Assembly: GCA_035534855.1 (NCBI GenBank)
Contig: DATLRD010000010.1
Location: forward strand, 39,340 to 103,339
Length of the DNA: 64,000 nucleotides
Direction: 5' to 3'
From: DATARH01 sp035534855
GTDB lineage: Bacteria > Pseudomonadota > Alphaproteobacteria > ATCC43930 > CGMCC-115725
Shown here: positions 39,839 through 48,907 of the stretch, piece after piece
Position numbering within the stretch: position 1 is the stretch's first letter
How the letters are laid out: each line of letters starts with the position of its first letter
Translations under genes and position numbers: made by a program
Notes under the pieces: generated by a model
Told to the model about the DNA's origin: nothing
Seen by the model: the letters and a program-made list of their open reading frames with translations, nothing else
Database searches by the model: none

Positions 39839-40812
39839 AGGCATTGTTTCTCGGCAATGTCGCCGTCGATACCTACGAAGGTGTCAAGGGCGAGCTGCCG
39901 CCGGCGCTCGACTGCATCATCCTCAACGACCCGATCGACCGCGCCCGCCTGCCGGCGGCGGCGGCCGACGCCTCCATCCTGGTCAGCAACCGCTGGCTTC
40001 CGGATTTTCCGCCGGCGCCTCGCTTGCGGCTGGTGCAATCGGTGGCGACCGGGGTCGAGCTGTTCGATCTCGCCTCGCTGCCCAAGGGCTGCGCGATCTG
40101 CAACGCGTTCGGCCACGAGACCGCGATCGCCGAATACATCGTCATGACGTGGCTGGCGCTCAATCACCGGCTGCCGGAGATATCCGGCGAGTTCCGCACC
40201 CGCGGCTCGTGGCGCACGAGCTGGGTGCAGAGCGGCGCGCCGCACGGCGAGGTGCGCGGCACGACGCTCGGCATCGTCGGCTACGGCAGGGTCGGGCGCG
40301 AGGTCGCCCGGCGCGCGGCGCCGTTCGGCTGCCGTATCCTCGCCGCCAACCGCAGCCCGCGCGATGCCGAGCCGGGGGTCGAGCGTGTCTATCCGCTGGC
40401 CGATCTCGACGCGATGCTGCCCGAATGCGACACGATCGCGCTGTGCACCGCGCTCGGCCCTGAAACGACCGGGCTGATCGATGCGCGGCGCCTGTCGCTG
40501 ATGAAACCGACCGCGTTCCTGATAAACATCGCGCGCGGCCAGGTGATCGACGAGGAGCCGCTCTTCGCCGCGCTGCGCGACGGCACCATCGGCGGCGCCG
40601 CTCTCGATGTGTGGTGGCAATACCCGACCCCCGCCGACCCCGAGCGGCGCGGCTCGCGCCACCCGTTTCACGAGCTGCCCAATGTCATCGTTACGCCGCA
40701 CAATTCCGGCTGGACCGGCGGCATGATCCGCCGCCGCTGGGACGAGATCGTCGACAATCTCGGCCGCTTCGTGCGCGGCGATCGCCTGATCAACCTGGTC
40801 ACGACCGTTTGA
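39835..40812 (+). CDS. D-2-hydroxyacid dehydrogenase, copy A
   Basis: A 325-residue NAD(P)-dependent dehydrogenase of the D-isomer-specific family. The cofactor motif is LGIVGYGRVGREVARRA, followed by the substrate/catalytic region INIARGQVIDEEPLFAAL (Arg) and TPHNSGWT (His). It overlaps the previous gene by four bases and precedes a clear paralog by 10 bp. The N-terminus (MKALFLGNVAVDTYEG) is unusual for the family, and ASLPKGCAICN matches the standard catalytic-domain block. The substrate is probably a 2-keto acid produced by the enolase-superfamily enzyme's pathway. Confidence 0.9.
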   Translation: MKALFLGNVAVDTYEGVKGELPPALDCIILNDPIDRARLPAAAADASILVSNRWLPDFPPAPRLRLVQSVATGVELFDLASLPKGCAICNAFGHETAIAEYIVMTWLALNHRLPEISGEFRTRGSWRTSWVQSGAPHGEVRGTTLGIVGYGRVGREVARRAAPFGCRILAANRSPRDAEPGVERVYPLADLDAMLPECDTIALCTALGPETTGLIDARRLSLMKPTAFLINIARGQVIDEEPLFAALRDGTIGGAALDVWWQYPTPADPERRGSRHPFHELPNVIVTPHNSGWTGGMIRRRWDEIVDNLGRFVRGDRLINLVTTV

Positions 40813-40822
40813 GGGATTTGCA

Positions 40823-41806
40823 ATGAAGGTATCTTTTGTCGGCAATTTCGGCGCCCGGCCCGAGGTCGCCAAGGCGATCATCGAAAAGGTTACGGAAACG
40901 ATCGAGCCGACCATCCTGTTCGATATCGGCGACGGTCAGCGGCTGATCCCCGCGCTCGCCGACGCGGAGATCGTCGTCAGCCACATCTGGAAGGCCGATT
41001 TCCCGCCGGCGCCGCGGCTCAAATTCCTGCAATCGCCGGCGGCGGGCCTTGACCTGATCGATCTGCCGTCGCTGCCGCGCGGCGTCACCGTCTGCAACGT
41101 CGACGGCCACGAGCAGGCGATCGCCGAATACGTGCTGATGACGATGCTGGCGATGAGCCACAAGCTCGTCGACATCGCCACCGCGTTCCGCGACCGCGGC
41201 TCGTGGACCGGGGGCGGCGCCGGCGGCGGGCCGCTGCACGGCGAAATCCTCGGCAAGACCGTGGGGATCGTCGGCTATGGCAAGATCGGCCGCGAGGTCG
41301 CGACGCGCGCCGCGGCATTCGGTTGCCCCGTGATCGCCGCCAACCGCAGCCCGGTCGCCGACAAGGGCGCGGCGTCGGAAATCTACCCGCTCGGCGAGCT
41401 CGACCGCATGCTGCCGCGCTGCGATTTCGTGGTGATCGCCGCCGGGCTCGGGCCGGAAACCCGCAATCTGATCGACGGCCGGCGGCTGGCGCTGATGAAG
41501 CCGACCGCACTGCTTATCAATATCGGCCGCGCGCCGATCGTCGATGAGGAGGCGCTTTACGCGGCGCTGCGCGACAACAGGATCGGCGGCGCCGCGATCG
41601 ATGTGTGGTGGCGTTATCCGACGCCCGCCGAGCCGAATGCGCGGCCCGCGAACCTGGCGTTCCACGAGCTGCCCAACGTACTGATGACACCGCACTGCTC
41701 GAGCGCGACCGATGGCGCCCGCGCCCGCCGGCTCGGCGGCATCGCGGTCAACATCGACCGCTTCGTGCGCGGCGAAGCGCTCCGCAACGCGGTGCTGACG
41801 ACGTAG
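40823..41806 (+). CDS. D-2-hydroxyacid dehydrogenase, copy B
   Basis: A 327-residue paralog of the preceding gene with the same architecture: cofactor motif VGIVGYGKIGREVATRA, substrate region INIGRAPIVDEEALYAAL and catalytic His in TPHCSSAT. Shared uncommon features, such as ADFPPAPRLKFLQSPAAG, VWW(R)YPTPAEP and NVLMTPHC, show a tandem duplication rather than independent recruitment. The active-site neighbourhoods differ (NSGWTGG versus CSSATDG), so the two copies may prefer different substrates. Both keep the catalytic residues. Confidence 0.9.
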   Translation: MKVSFVGNFGARPEVAKAIIEKVTETIEPTILFDIGDGQRLIPALADAEIVVSHIWKADFPPAPRLKFLQSPAAGLDLIDLPSLPRGVTVCNVDGHEQAIAEYVLMTMLAMSHKLVDIATAFRDRGSWTGGGAGGGPLHGEILGKTVGIVGYGKIGREVATRAAAFGCPVIAANRSPVADKGAASEIYPLGELDRMLPRCDFVVIAAGLGPETRNLIDGRRLALMKPTALLINIGRAPIVDEEALYAALRDNRIGGAAIDVWWRYPTPAEPNARPANLAFHELPNVLMTPHCSSATDGARARRLGGIAVNIDRFVRGEALRNAVLTT

Positions 41807-41841
41807 CCTGCGCGCGTGGCGACCGTTCCAAGGAGAAGCTG

Positions 41842-43320
41842 ATGGCCGATGATGTCGCGTTTCTTTCCGCGACCGAGCTGGTGCGGCGCTATCGCGACCG
41901 GAGCCTGTCGCCGGTCGCAGTGATCGACGAGACGCTGCGGCGGCTCGAAGCCTTCGAGGGAGCGGTCAACGCGTTCGTCCTTTACGACCCCGAGACGGCG
42001 CGCCGCATGGCGCGCGAATCCGAGGCACGCTGGGCCCGGGGCGAACCCCTGGGCCTGGTCGACGGGGTTCCGGTCGCGCTCAAGGACACGCTGCTGACCC
42101 GCGGTTGGCCGCGCCTTGTCGGCTCGAGGACGATCGATCCAAACCAGAACTGGCACGAGGACTCCCCGGCAGTGGCACGGCTGCGCGCCGAGGGCGCGGT
42201 ATTTTTCGGCAAGACGACGACACCCGAATTCGGCTGGAAGCCGGTGACCGATTCGCCGCTCTCCGGCGTCACCCGAAACCCGTGGAACCTCGCGCGAACG
42301 CCGGGCGGGTCGAGCGGCGGCAGTGCCGTCGCGGTGCTCAGCGGCATCTGCCCGCTCGCGGTCGGCACCGATGCCGGCGGCTCGATCCGCATCCCGGCTG
42401 CATTCTCCGGCGTGTTCGGGCTCAAGGCGACGTTTGGCAAGGTCGCGCTCTACCCGTCCTCGGCCTTCGGCGACGTGTCGCATGTCGGGCCGATGTCGCG
42501 CACGGTCGAGGATTCGGCGCTGATGCTCGATGCGATGAAGGGGCCGGATTCGCGCGACTGGTTCAGCCTGCCCGACGACGGCATCGCCTATCGCGACCGG
42601 GTGCGCGAAGGTTCGCTCAAAGGCAAACGCGTTGCGCTGTCGCCGACGCTCGGCTACCACGAGCCAACGCCGGCGGTTAGGGCGGCCGTGGAGCAGGCCG
42701 GCAAGATGTTTGCCGAACTCGGCGCGAACGTCGAGCCAGCCGACCCGTTTTCGCAATCGCCATGGCCGGTGTTCGAGACGCTGGCCCGGGCGGGGATGTG
42801 GGCGCTGTTGCGGGCGATCCCGCCCGAAAAGGTGGCGCTGATGGACCCCGGCCTCGTCGCTCTGTGCCGCAGCGGCGAGGCGGTGACGCAGGCCGAATTG
42901 GTCGATGCGATCGGCCGGCGCGTCGCGCTGGGTGCGCAGCTCTGTCGGTTTTTCGAGCGTTACGATTTGGTGCTTTCGCCGACCATGCCGATCCTCGCCC
43001 CCTATGCCGAGCCGCGCGGCGACGGTGTGCCCGACTCGGTGAATTTCGGCGACTGGCTCAGCTATACCTGGGCCTTCAACCTGACCAAGAACCCATCCGC
43101 CTCGATCCCCTGCGGCTTTGCCGACGGGCTGCCGATCGGGCTGATGGTGACCGGCGCGCTTTACGACGATCTCGGCGTGCTGCAGGCGTGCCGCGCGTAC
43201 GAAGCGGCAGCCGGAACCCCGTGGCCGAGCCCCGCGCTCGCCGCCGCCCTCGACAGGATCGCCGCCGATCGAGGCCCCGCGGTCAAGGCCAAGATACGGC
43301 CGTCGCTTGCCGCGTCGTAA
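41842..43320 (+). CDS. Amidase (amidase-signature family)
   Basis: A 492-residue amidase-signature hydrolase. The Ser-cisSer-Lys triad is visible: K81 in VPVALKDT, the cis-serine region GGSSGGS (155-161) and nucleophile S181 in GTDAGGSIRIPAAFSG. AAGGAG lies 6 bases before ATG 41842. It is the fourth gene of the cluster that begins with the enolase-superfamily enzyme, 35 bp after the second dehydrogenase. It probably hydrolyses an amide to release the acid used by the neighbouring enzymes. It could instead act as an allophanate or aryl-amidase-type hydrolase. Confidence 0.93.
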   Translation: MADDVAFLSATELVRRYRDRSLSPVAVIDETLRRLEAFEGAVNAFVLYDPETARRMARESEARWARGEPLGLVDGVPVALKDTLLTRGWPRLVGSRTIDPNQNWHEDSPAVARLRAEGAVFFGKTTTPEFGWKPVTDSPLSGVTRNPWNLARTPGGSSGGSAVAVLSGICPLAVGTDAGGSIRIPAAFSGVFGLKATFGKVALYPSSAFGDVSHVGPMSRTVEDSALMLDAMKGPDSRDWFSLPDDGIAYRDRVREGSLKGKRVALSPTLGYHEPTPAVRAAVEQAGKMFAELGANVEPADPFSQSPWPVFETLARAGMWALLRAIPPEKVALMDPGLVALCRSGEAVTQAELVDAIGRRVALGAQLCRFFERYDLVLSPTMPILAPYAEPRGDGVPDSVNFGDWLSYTWAFNLTKNPSASIPCGFADGLPIGLMVTGALYDDLGVLQACRAYEAAAGTPWPSPALAAALDRIAADRGPAVKAKIRPSLAAS

Positions 43321-43324
43321 TCGC

Positions 43325-44575
43325 ATGCCGGCCGCCGCGAGGTTGCTGGCGGCGGCTTGCGGCCTGATCGTTGCCGCGCTGGCCGCCCAGCCGGCGGCGG
43401 CCAAGCCGATCGCCGGCCCGTGGGTCGAACTCGGCCCCGACGGCACCGCGTCGGTGCGCGAGGTCGTCGCCTCCGGCGTGCGCGCCTGCCCGCGCGTCGT
43501 CGCCGACGGCAACACCGTAGAGGCGCGCCAGCGCGGCGCGGCCGACGGCGCCTTTCCGATCACCGTGTGCGCGACGCAGGTGCCGGCGAACACGAAGCAC
43601 CTCACTGTCGACGGGAAAACGGTGCCGATCGTGCCGCCGACGATCCGGCGGATCGTCGTGTTTGGCGACACCGGGTGCCGCGTCCTGGCGCACTTTGCGC
43701 AGGATTGCAACGACCCGAAGGCCTGGCCGTTTCCGACGATCGCCAGGCTGGCGGCGGCGCGCCATCCCGATCTGGTGATCCATGTCGGAGACTACTACTA
43801 CCGTGAAGCCGCGTGCCCAACGGGCAGCAAGGGCTGCCCCGGCACGCCGCACGGCGACAACTGGGAAGCGTGGAAGGCGGATTTCTTCGACCCTGCGGAA
43901 CCGCTGCTCGCCGCGGCGCCGTGGGTCATGTCGCGTGGCAACCACGAATTGTGCCGCCGCGGCGGCAAGGGCTGGTTCCGCCTGCTCGATCGACGGCCGA
44001 TGCCGGTTGCCTGCGACAACATGACCGCGCCCTACCGGATCGAGACCGGCGGGCTCAGCCTCTTGATGTTCGACGATGCCGATGCCGACGATTTTACGAC
44101 CGAACCGAAAAAAGTCGCCGCCTATGCCGCGCAGCTCGCCGGGCTGTTGCGCCGGGCGCCGCCGCATTCGTGGCTGGTGACCCATCGCCCGGTCTGGGCC
44201 CTGGCGATGGGAAACCTGCCCGGCGTCCCGCTCAACCTGACCGGCCAGGCGGCGATCAGGGGGCATGTGCCGCCGACGCTCGACATGGTCGTTTCCGGCC
44301 ACCTGCACGATTTTGCCAGCTACCAGTTCGGGCCGAAAAGGCCGTCGCAGCTGATCGCCGGCACCGGCGGCGATACGTTGCTGCCGGTCACCCCGATACC
44401 GCTTGCCGGCGAGACGATCGACGGCCTCAAGGTGCAGAAGGGGATGACGCTGGCGCGCTTCGGTTATTTTGTGATGGACCGAGCCGAGACCGGCTGGAAC
44501 GGCACGTTTTACGGGATTGACGACGGCGTGCTCGCCCGCTGCCATATCGCCGCCCGCACCCTCGACTGCCGGTGA
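43325..44575 (+). CDS. Secreted metallophosphoesterase (calcineurin-like)
   Basis: A 416-residue protein with a signal peptide (ARLLAAACGLIVAALAAQPAAA). All dinuclear metal motifs are present: IVVFGDTGCR, HVGDYYYRE, SRGNHELC, VTHRPVWA and SGHLHDF. It is likely a periplasmic phosphatase or phosphodiesterase. It starts 5 bp after the amidase stop without a good Shine-Dalgarno sequence, so it may be expressed by readthrough or re-initiation. The link to the amidase pathway is only positional. Confidence 0.88.
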   Translation: MPAAARLLAAACGLIVAALAAQPAAAKPIAGPWVELGPDGTASVREVVASGVRACPRVVADGNTVEARQRGAADGAFPITVCATQVPANTKHLTVDGKTVPIVPPTIRRIVVFGDTGCRVLAHFAQDCNDPKAWPFPTIARLAAARHPDLVIHVGDYYYREAACPTGSKGCPGTPHGDNWEAWKADFFDPAEPLLAAAPWVMSRGNHELCRRGGKGWFRLLDRRPMPVACDNMTAPYRIETGGLSLLMFDDADADDFTTEPKKVAAYAAQLAGLLRRAPPHSWLVTHRPVWALAMGNLPGVPLNLTGQAAIRGHVPPTLDMVVSGHLHDFASYQFGPKRPSQLIAGTGGDTLLPVTPIPLAGETIDGLKVQKGMTLARFGYFVMDRAETGWNGTFYGIDDGVLARCHIAARTLDCR

Positions 44576-44734
44576 CGCATCTGCCTCATTATTGCGCCGT
44601 GCTGGGGCTTGACCGGTCGCGGCGGGAACGGTACGTGACCGGCAGCGGCATTTTCGCCGCGGTGTCACCGAATCGTCGCGGCGAACTTTTGCTCGCGGGC
44701 GGCAGGCACTTTTGTCGCTCACGGGAGGGCGCTT

Positions 44735-46078
44735 ATGACGACCGACAGTAGCCCGGTGCTTAGCGGGCTTCGTGCGATTACCCGCTATCAGTGGATAGTC
44801 TTCTTCGTGGTGTGGGCGGGGTGGACCCTCGACGCCGCGGATTTCGGCCTGTATTCGCTGGTGCTGCGGCCCGCGGTGACCGAGCTGCTGGGCTTTACCG
44901 GCAACGGCACGCTCACCGCCGCGCAGCTCGCCCAGCTCGGCAAGGTGGGCGGCCTGCTCAGCATGTGCGGGCTCCTCGGATGGGCGGTTGGCGGCTTTCT
45001 CTTCGGCGTCATCGCGGACTATCTCGGCCGGGTGCGGGCGCTGATGTTCAGCATCCTGATCTTCAGCGTCTTCACCGCGCTACAGGGCGTGTCGCATAGC
45101 GTCTGGGATTTCGGCGCCTACCGCTTCATCGCCGGGATCGGCACCGGCGCCGAGCTGATGGTCGGCATTCCGCTGTTGGCCGAGACGCTGGGTGAGACCT
45201 ATCGCGCGAAAATCGCCGGGGTGATGATGACCGGCGGCGCGATCGGCACGTTCCTCGGCGCCTGGGCCTATGGCCTCGTCGGCGGGTTCGGCTGGCGCGT
45301 TGTGTTTTTCATCGGCGTCGTGCCGGCGATCCTGCTGGCGGTTGTGCGCGGCCGGATGACCGAGCCCGACCATTTCGTCGCCGTGCGGGAGCGTCGCGAG
45401 GCGGTGGCCGCGGGCCGGAAAACGGCGGAAGACGACCATCAATTCATGGCCTTCGTGCCGGCGCAGCTCTTCAATCGCGAAAACCGCTTCAACACCCTTG
45501 TCGGGTTGCTGTTCGGGATGGGATCGCTGCTGGCGATCTGGACCACCAACATCTGGCTGCCGACGATCCTGTCGCTGATGGTACAAAAGGGCGGGATCAG
45601 CGGTGCCAACGCGGTGCCGTTTGTTTCCCACGGGATCATGGTCTGGAGCATTGGCGGGATCTTCGGCTATGCCGCGTTCGGCTTTATCGCGGATATAATC
45701 GGCCGCCGCCTGACGATCGCGTTCTACAGCATCGGGTCGGTCGCGCTCAGCCTGATCCTATACCTGGTGCTGCCCGCTTATGAGCCGTGGTACCCGATCG
45801 TATTGCCAATATTCGGGTTCTTCGTGTTCGGGGTGTTTTCGGGCCATGCGGTTTATCTTCCCGAGCTGTTTCCGACCCACATCCGCTCGAGCGGGGTTGC
45901 ATTTTGCAACGGCACCGGCCGCGTCGTTACCAGCTTCGGGCCGCTGGTCGCTGGGCTGATGGTCGGGGTGTTCGGCAGCTTCAACAAGGTGACCGCGGTG
46001 ATGAGCTGCTTTGCGCTGCTCAGCGTGGTCGCGGTCATCCTCGGGCGCGAAACCAAGGACGAGGCGCTGCCGCGCTGA
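44735..46078 (+). CDS. MFS transporter, sugar/acid symporter type
   Basis: A 447-residue, ~12-helix inner-membrane transporter. Features are WTLDAADFGLYSLVLRP in helix 1 (D-rich motif of AAHS/ShiA-type symporters), GVIADYLGRVRALMFS (motif A) and its repeat GFIADIIGRRLTIAFYS in the second half, and PELFPTHIRSSG near helix 11. These resemble metabolite:H+ symporters for aromatic or sugar acids. It lies downstream of the hydroxyacid/amidase cluster with a 159-bp gap and could import that pathway's substrate. Confidence 0.9.
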   Translation: MTTDSSPVLSGLRAITRYQWIVFFVVWAGWTLDAADFGLYSLVLRPAVTELLGFTGNGTLTAAQLAQLGKVGGLLSMCGLLGWAVGGFLFGVIADYLGRVRALMFSILIFSVFTALQGVSHSVWDFGAYRFIAGIGTGAELMVGIPLLAETLGETYRAKIAGVMMTGGAIGTFLGAWAYGLVGGFGWRVVFFIGVVPAILLAVVRGRMTEPDHFVAVRERREAVAAGRKTAEDDHQFMAFVPAQLFNRENRFNTLVGLLFGMGSLLAIWTTNIWLPTILSLMVQKGGISGANAVPFVSHGIMVWSIGGIFGYAAFGFIADIIGRRLTIAFYSIGSVALSLILYLVLPAYEPWYPIVLPIFGFFVFGVFSGHAVYLPELFPTHIRSSGVAFCNGTGRVVTSFGPLVAGLMVGVFGSFNKVTAVMSCFALLSVVAVILGRETKDEALPR

Positions 46079-46096
46079 TCGTCGACGTCGGCCCGT

Positions 46097-46145
46097 CCGG
46101 CCTTTGATTCGCCAGGCGAAGGCCGGTTGCGGCCGGCCTCACGCT
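46097..46145. terminator. Possible hairpin after the MFS gene
   Basis: CCGGCCTT and AAGGCCGG form 8-bp arms around an inner TTCGCC-A-GGCGAA palindrome, and a second GGCCGG / CCGGCC pairing is possible. There is no T-tract, so this is a weak assignment. It lies about 20-65 bp after the transporter stop. Confidence 0.3.
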
Positions 46146-46273
46146 TGCGCGCTGGTCAAAAAAAGGTCAGATTTGCCGGCTAGAGGGAACTGCTCGCGAC
46201 TGGCCGTGCGGGCTTTGTGCTGGCGGCGCAACGCGCCAGCCGCCCGAATAAACCCCACAGACTATCGGTGCCG

Positions 46274-46975
46274 ATGAACAAAGTATATTCGGTTCTCATC
46301 CGGCGTTTCTCGTTTGACCATCTGGGCCGGCGCCTGGTGCCGGCCGTTTTCGGCGCGGTGGCCGCAGCCGCGGTTGCGGCTTGGCCCTGCGGCGCATCGG
46401 CGCAGACCGTGCGCGATCTGGTCTATAAAGTGGTCCACGCGACCTATGGCGATATCGGCACCTACGCCAACCAGGTAACCACCTCGGGTGATGCGACGAC
46501 GGTCAAGACCACCGTGCATCTCGCGGTCAAGGTTCTCGGCATCGTCGTGCACCGGGAAAACGACGAGCGCACCGAGCAGTGGCGCAACCACCGGCTGGTC
46601 GCGTTTCACAGCGTCACCGACAAGAACGGCACGACCATCGTCGTCGACGGCCGGGCCGAGGGCGACAAATTCATGATTACCTCGCCGCGCGGCACATTCG
46701 CTGCGCCGGCCACGGTGCAGCCGGCCAACCCCTGGTCGCTGGCCTCCCTGCAATCGACCACGATGATGCGGGTCGACACCGGCAAGGTCGAGTCGGTCCG
46801 GGTGCTGGGCGGCCAGGCGGCCACGGTCAATGTCGACGGCACCTCGGTCGCAACCCGGGAATATCAGATCGACGGCGGCCAGAAATACCGCGTCTGGTTT
46901 AACCAGAAGGGCATCCCGGTCAAGTTCACGGTCGACGACGACACCGGCAAGGTCACCTTCTTGCTGATCCGCTAG
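46274..46975 (+). CDS. Secreted conserved hypothetical protein (DUF6134-like)
   Basis: A 233-residue protein with a long signal region (RRLVPAVFGAVAAAAVAAWPCGASAQ, likely cleavage after ASA). The mature part is beta-rich: VRDLVYKVVHATYGDIGTY, TTVKTTVHLAVKVLGIVVHRENDERTEQWRNHRLVAFHSVTDKNG, then YQIDGGQKYRVWFNQKGIPVKFTVDDDTG. The pattern fits the DUF6134/DUF3108-like envelope proteins, where a lipocalin-like or barrel fold binds an unknown ligand. It is a single gene; function not known. Confidence 0.8.
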   Translation: MNKVYSVLIRRFSFDHLGRRLVPAVFGAVAAAAVAAWPCGASAQTVRDLVYKVVHATYGDIGTYANQVTTSGDATTVKTTVHLAVKVLGIVVHRENDERTEQWRNHRLVAFHSVTDKNGTTIVVDGRAEGDKFMITSPRGTFAAPATVQPANPWSLASLQSTTMMRVDTGKVESVRVLGGQAATVNVDGTSVATREYQIDGGQKYRVWFNQKGIPVKFTVDDDTGKVTFLLIR

Positions 46976-47075
46976 ACGCGAGATCGCCGCAGCAGGCACC
47001 CGAGCGGCGACCTTTAAGAAGCCGGCCGGTGGTGGTAGATTCGCTGCGGTTTAAAGCTCACGGCGAGGAGGAGTT

Positions 47076-47915
47076 GTGGTTGTGGGTGAGGTCGGCCTCG
47101 TCGCCTCGTCGCATCAGCCGTGGACGCTCGACAGCCTTGACTGGAACGCCGTGCAGCGCACCCCGCAGGATGCGCGGGACGCGCTGTTCTACATGGTCGC
47201 GGCGGCGTCGTTCATGGAGATCACGACCGACCGCTACACCCAGAACCTGATCGACAGGTTCCGTGGCGACGCCGAAATCACCGGATGGCTGGCCGACCAC
47301 TGGCTGCCCGAGGAATTGCAGCACGGCGAGGCGCTGCGCCGCTATGTGCGCACAGCCTGGCCGGAATTCGACTGGGATTCGGTCTACGAGCGGTTCACGG
47401 CCGAATTCGCGCCGTATTGCGCCGGCGAGCGGCTCGAACCCAGCTGCAGCCGCGAAATGGCCTCGCGCTGCGTCGTCGAGATGGGTACCGCGAGCTTCTA
47501 TACGACGCTGAGTCGGATCAGCGCCGAGCCGGTGCTGGCCGATCTCGCCCACCTGATCGCCGCCGACGAGGTTCGCCACTACAAGCATTTCTACCGTTAT
47601 TTCCGGCGCTATCAGGGCGCCGAGCGGACCGGCCGCGGCGGCATCGTAGCGGCCTTGTGGCGCCGGCTGCGGATGATCGACGGCGAAGACAACGTGATCG
47701 CGGTCAAGCACCTCTATCAGGCACGCCATCCCGGGCAGGTCTTCGACCGGCGGGCCTACAAGGCGATTCGCCGCGGTTCGCGCGAGGCAGTTCGCGGCCA
47801 CTTCCCGCACCGCATGTGCGTCGGCATGCTGCTGCGTCCGCTCCGGCTCAGCCCGCGCGCGCAGCACCTCACCGCCTCGATCGTCGAGGCCGTGGTCCGC
47901 CGCATCGTGCCGTAG
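47076..47915 (+). CDS. Diiron ferritin-like / acyl-ACP desaturase-like protein
   Basis: A 279-residue helical protein with a carboxylate-bridged diiron signature: E48 (SFMEITTD), E79/E80 with H83 (EELQHG), E135 (VEMGTASF), and E165 with H168 (DEVRHYKHF). This is the four-helix E..ExxH..E..ExxH arrangement found in fatty acyl-ACP desaturases and related oxidases. The start is GTG 47076 behind GAGGAGGAG; GTG 47082 is also possible. No ferredoxin or acyl-carrier gene is adjacent. The alpha/beta hydrolase gene follows 131 bp downstream. Confidence 0.85.
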   Translation: MVVGEVGLVASSHQPWTLDSLDWNAVQRTPQDARDALFYMVAAASFMEITTDRYTQNLIDRFRGDAEITGWLADHWLPEELQHGEALRRYVRTAWPEFDWDSVYERFTAEFAPYCAGERLEPSCSREMASRCVVEMGTASFYTTLSRISAEPVLADLAHLIAADEVRHYKHFYRYFRRYQGAERTGRGGIVAALWRRLRMIDGEDNVIAVKHLYQARHPGQVFDRRAYKAIRRGSREAVRGHFPHRMCVGMLLRPLRLSPRAQHLTASIVEAVVRRIVP

Positions 47916-48046
47916 CGGCGCAGCTCAGCCGGAACGCCGCGACCGCCGAGTCTGCCGCCGCCCCTTCCCGCCCCGCGAGGAAGGGTGGAAATCCCCGCGG
48001 AATGTGCTCTAAGACCCGACGGCGAAAAGCTCGAGCGGGGCGGGAC

Positions 48047-48895
48047 GTGGCTTACATCAGCGCGGCAACAATAGCTTATGTCGAGGGCATCGGCGCCGAG
48101 GCCGAGCGCATCGAGACGCCGTGCGGCGATGGTGCGCTGGTGTGGCGGCGCTGGGGCGCCGGCGGCCCGCCGCTCGTGCTGCTGCACGGCGGCTATGGCT
48201 CGTGGATGCATTGGGTGCGCAACGTGATCCCGCTGTCGCGCCAGTTTACTGTGTACGCTTGCGACCTGCCGGGGCTTGGCGAATCGGCGACGCCGCCCGA
48301 GCCGTGGACCGCGGCCGGCCTCGCCGAGATCATCGTCACCGGGCTCGACATCGTGCTGCCGCGCGGCGCCCGGCCGCATATGGCCGGGTTTTCGTTCGGC
48401 GGGGTGATTGGCGGCGTCGTCGCGGCACAGCTCGGCGACCGGCTCGAGGGGTTCATCGTCGTCGGCTCGAACGGGCTCGGGCTCGAACGCTCGCCGACAC
48501 CGCTCGAGCGGGTGGCGGCCGGGGCCGGCGAGGAGCAGGAATTCGCCACTCACCGCTATAACCTGAACCAGCTGATGATCGCCGATCCGGCCAAGATCGA
48601 CGAGTTGGCGCTCTATCTGCAAAAGACCAACCATGCCCGCGCGCGCATGCGCAGCCGGCGGTTTTCGCGCTCGGGGGCGCTGATCGAGGCGCTGCCGCAG
48701 ATCAAGGCCCGGCTCGACGGCATCTGGGGCGAGCGCGACGCCACCGCCTATCCGCATGTCGACGAGCGTGCCCGCATCCTGCGCGGCGTACAGCCGGGCG
48801 CACGGTTCGCCGTGGTGCCCGGTGCCGGGCATTGGGTGCAGTTCGAGGCGGCAGACCGGTTCAACCAGCTGCTTGCCGAGTTTGCCGGCGGATAG
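48047..48895 (+). CDS. Alpha/beta hydrolase
   Basis: A 282-residue alpha/beta-hydrolase. The oxyanion region is VLLHGGYGSWMHW, the nucleophile S116 is in AGFSFGGV, an acid is likely in the IWGERDATAY segment, and the catalytic His is in GAGHWVQFEA. The start GTG 48047 is preceded by GGGGCGGGA; ATG 48002 is an alternative that adds 15 basic residues. Esterase, lactonase or C-C hydrolase activity cannot be separated by sequence alone. Confidence 0.88.
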   Translation: MAYISAATIAYVEGIGAEAERIETPCGDGALVWRRWGAGGPPLVLLHGGYGSWMHWVRNVIPLSRQFTVYACDLPGLGESATPPEPWTAAGLAEIIVTGLDIVLPRGARPHMAGFSFGGVIGGVVAAQLGDRLEGFIVVGSNGLGLERSPTPLERVAAGAGEEQEFATHRYNLNQLMIADPAKIDELALYLQKTNHARARMRSRRFSRSGALIEALPQIKARLDGIWGERDATAYPHVDERARILRGVQPGARFAVVPGAGHWVQFEAADRFNQLLAEFAGG

Positions 48896-48907
48896 AAGGA
48901 AGCCGCA

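Noticed and set aside
41614..43710. Very long minus-strand open frame (about 698 codons) opposite the amidase and dehydrogenase genes
   Set aside because: It lies antisense to well-supported genes, is rich in Arg/Ala/Gly/His typical of GC-rich shadow frames, and has no recognisable domain or ribosome-binding site.
46155..46180. A-tract CTGGTC-AAAAAAA-GGTCAG as a hairpin or operator
   Set aside because: The arms are direct-like rather than properly complementary, and no gene start is correctly placed.
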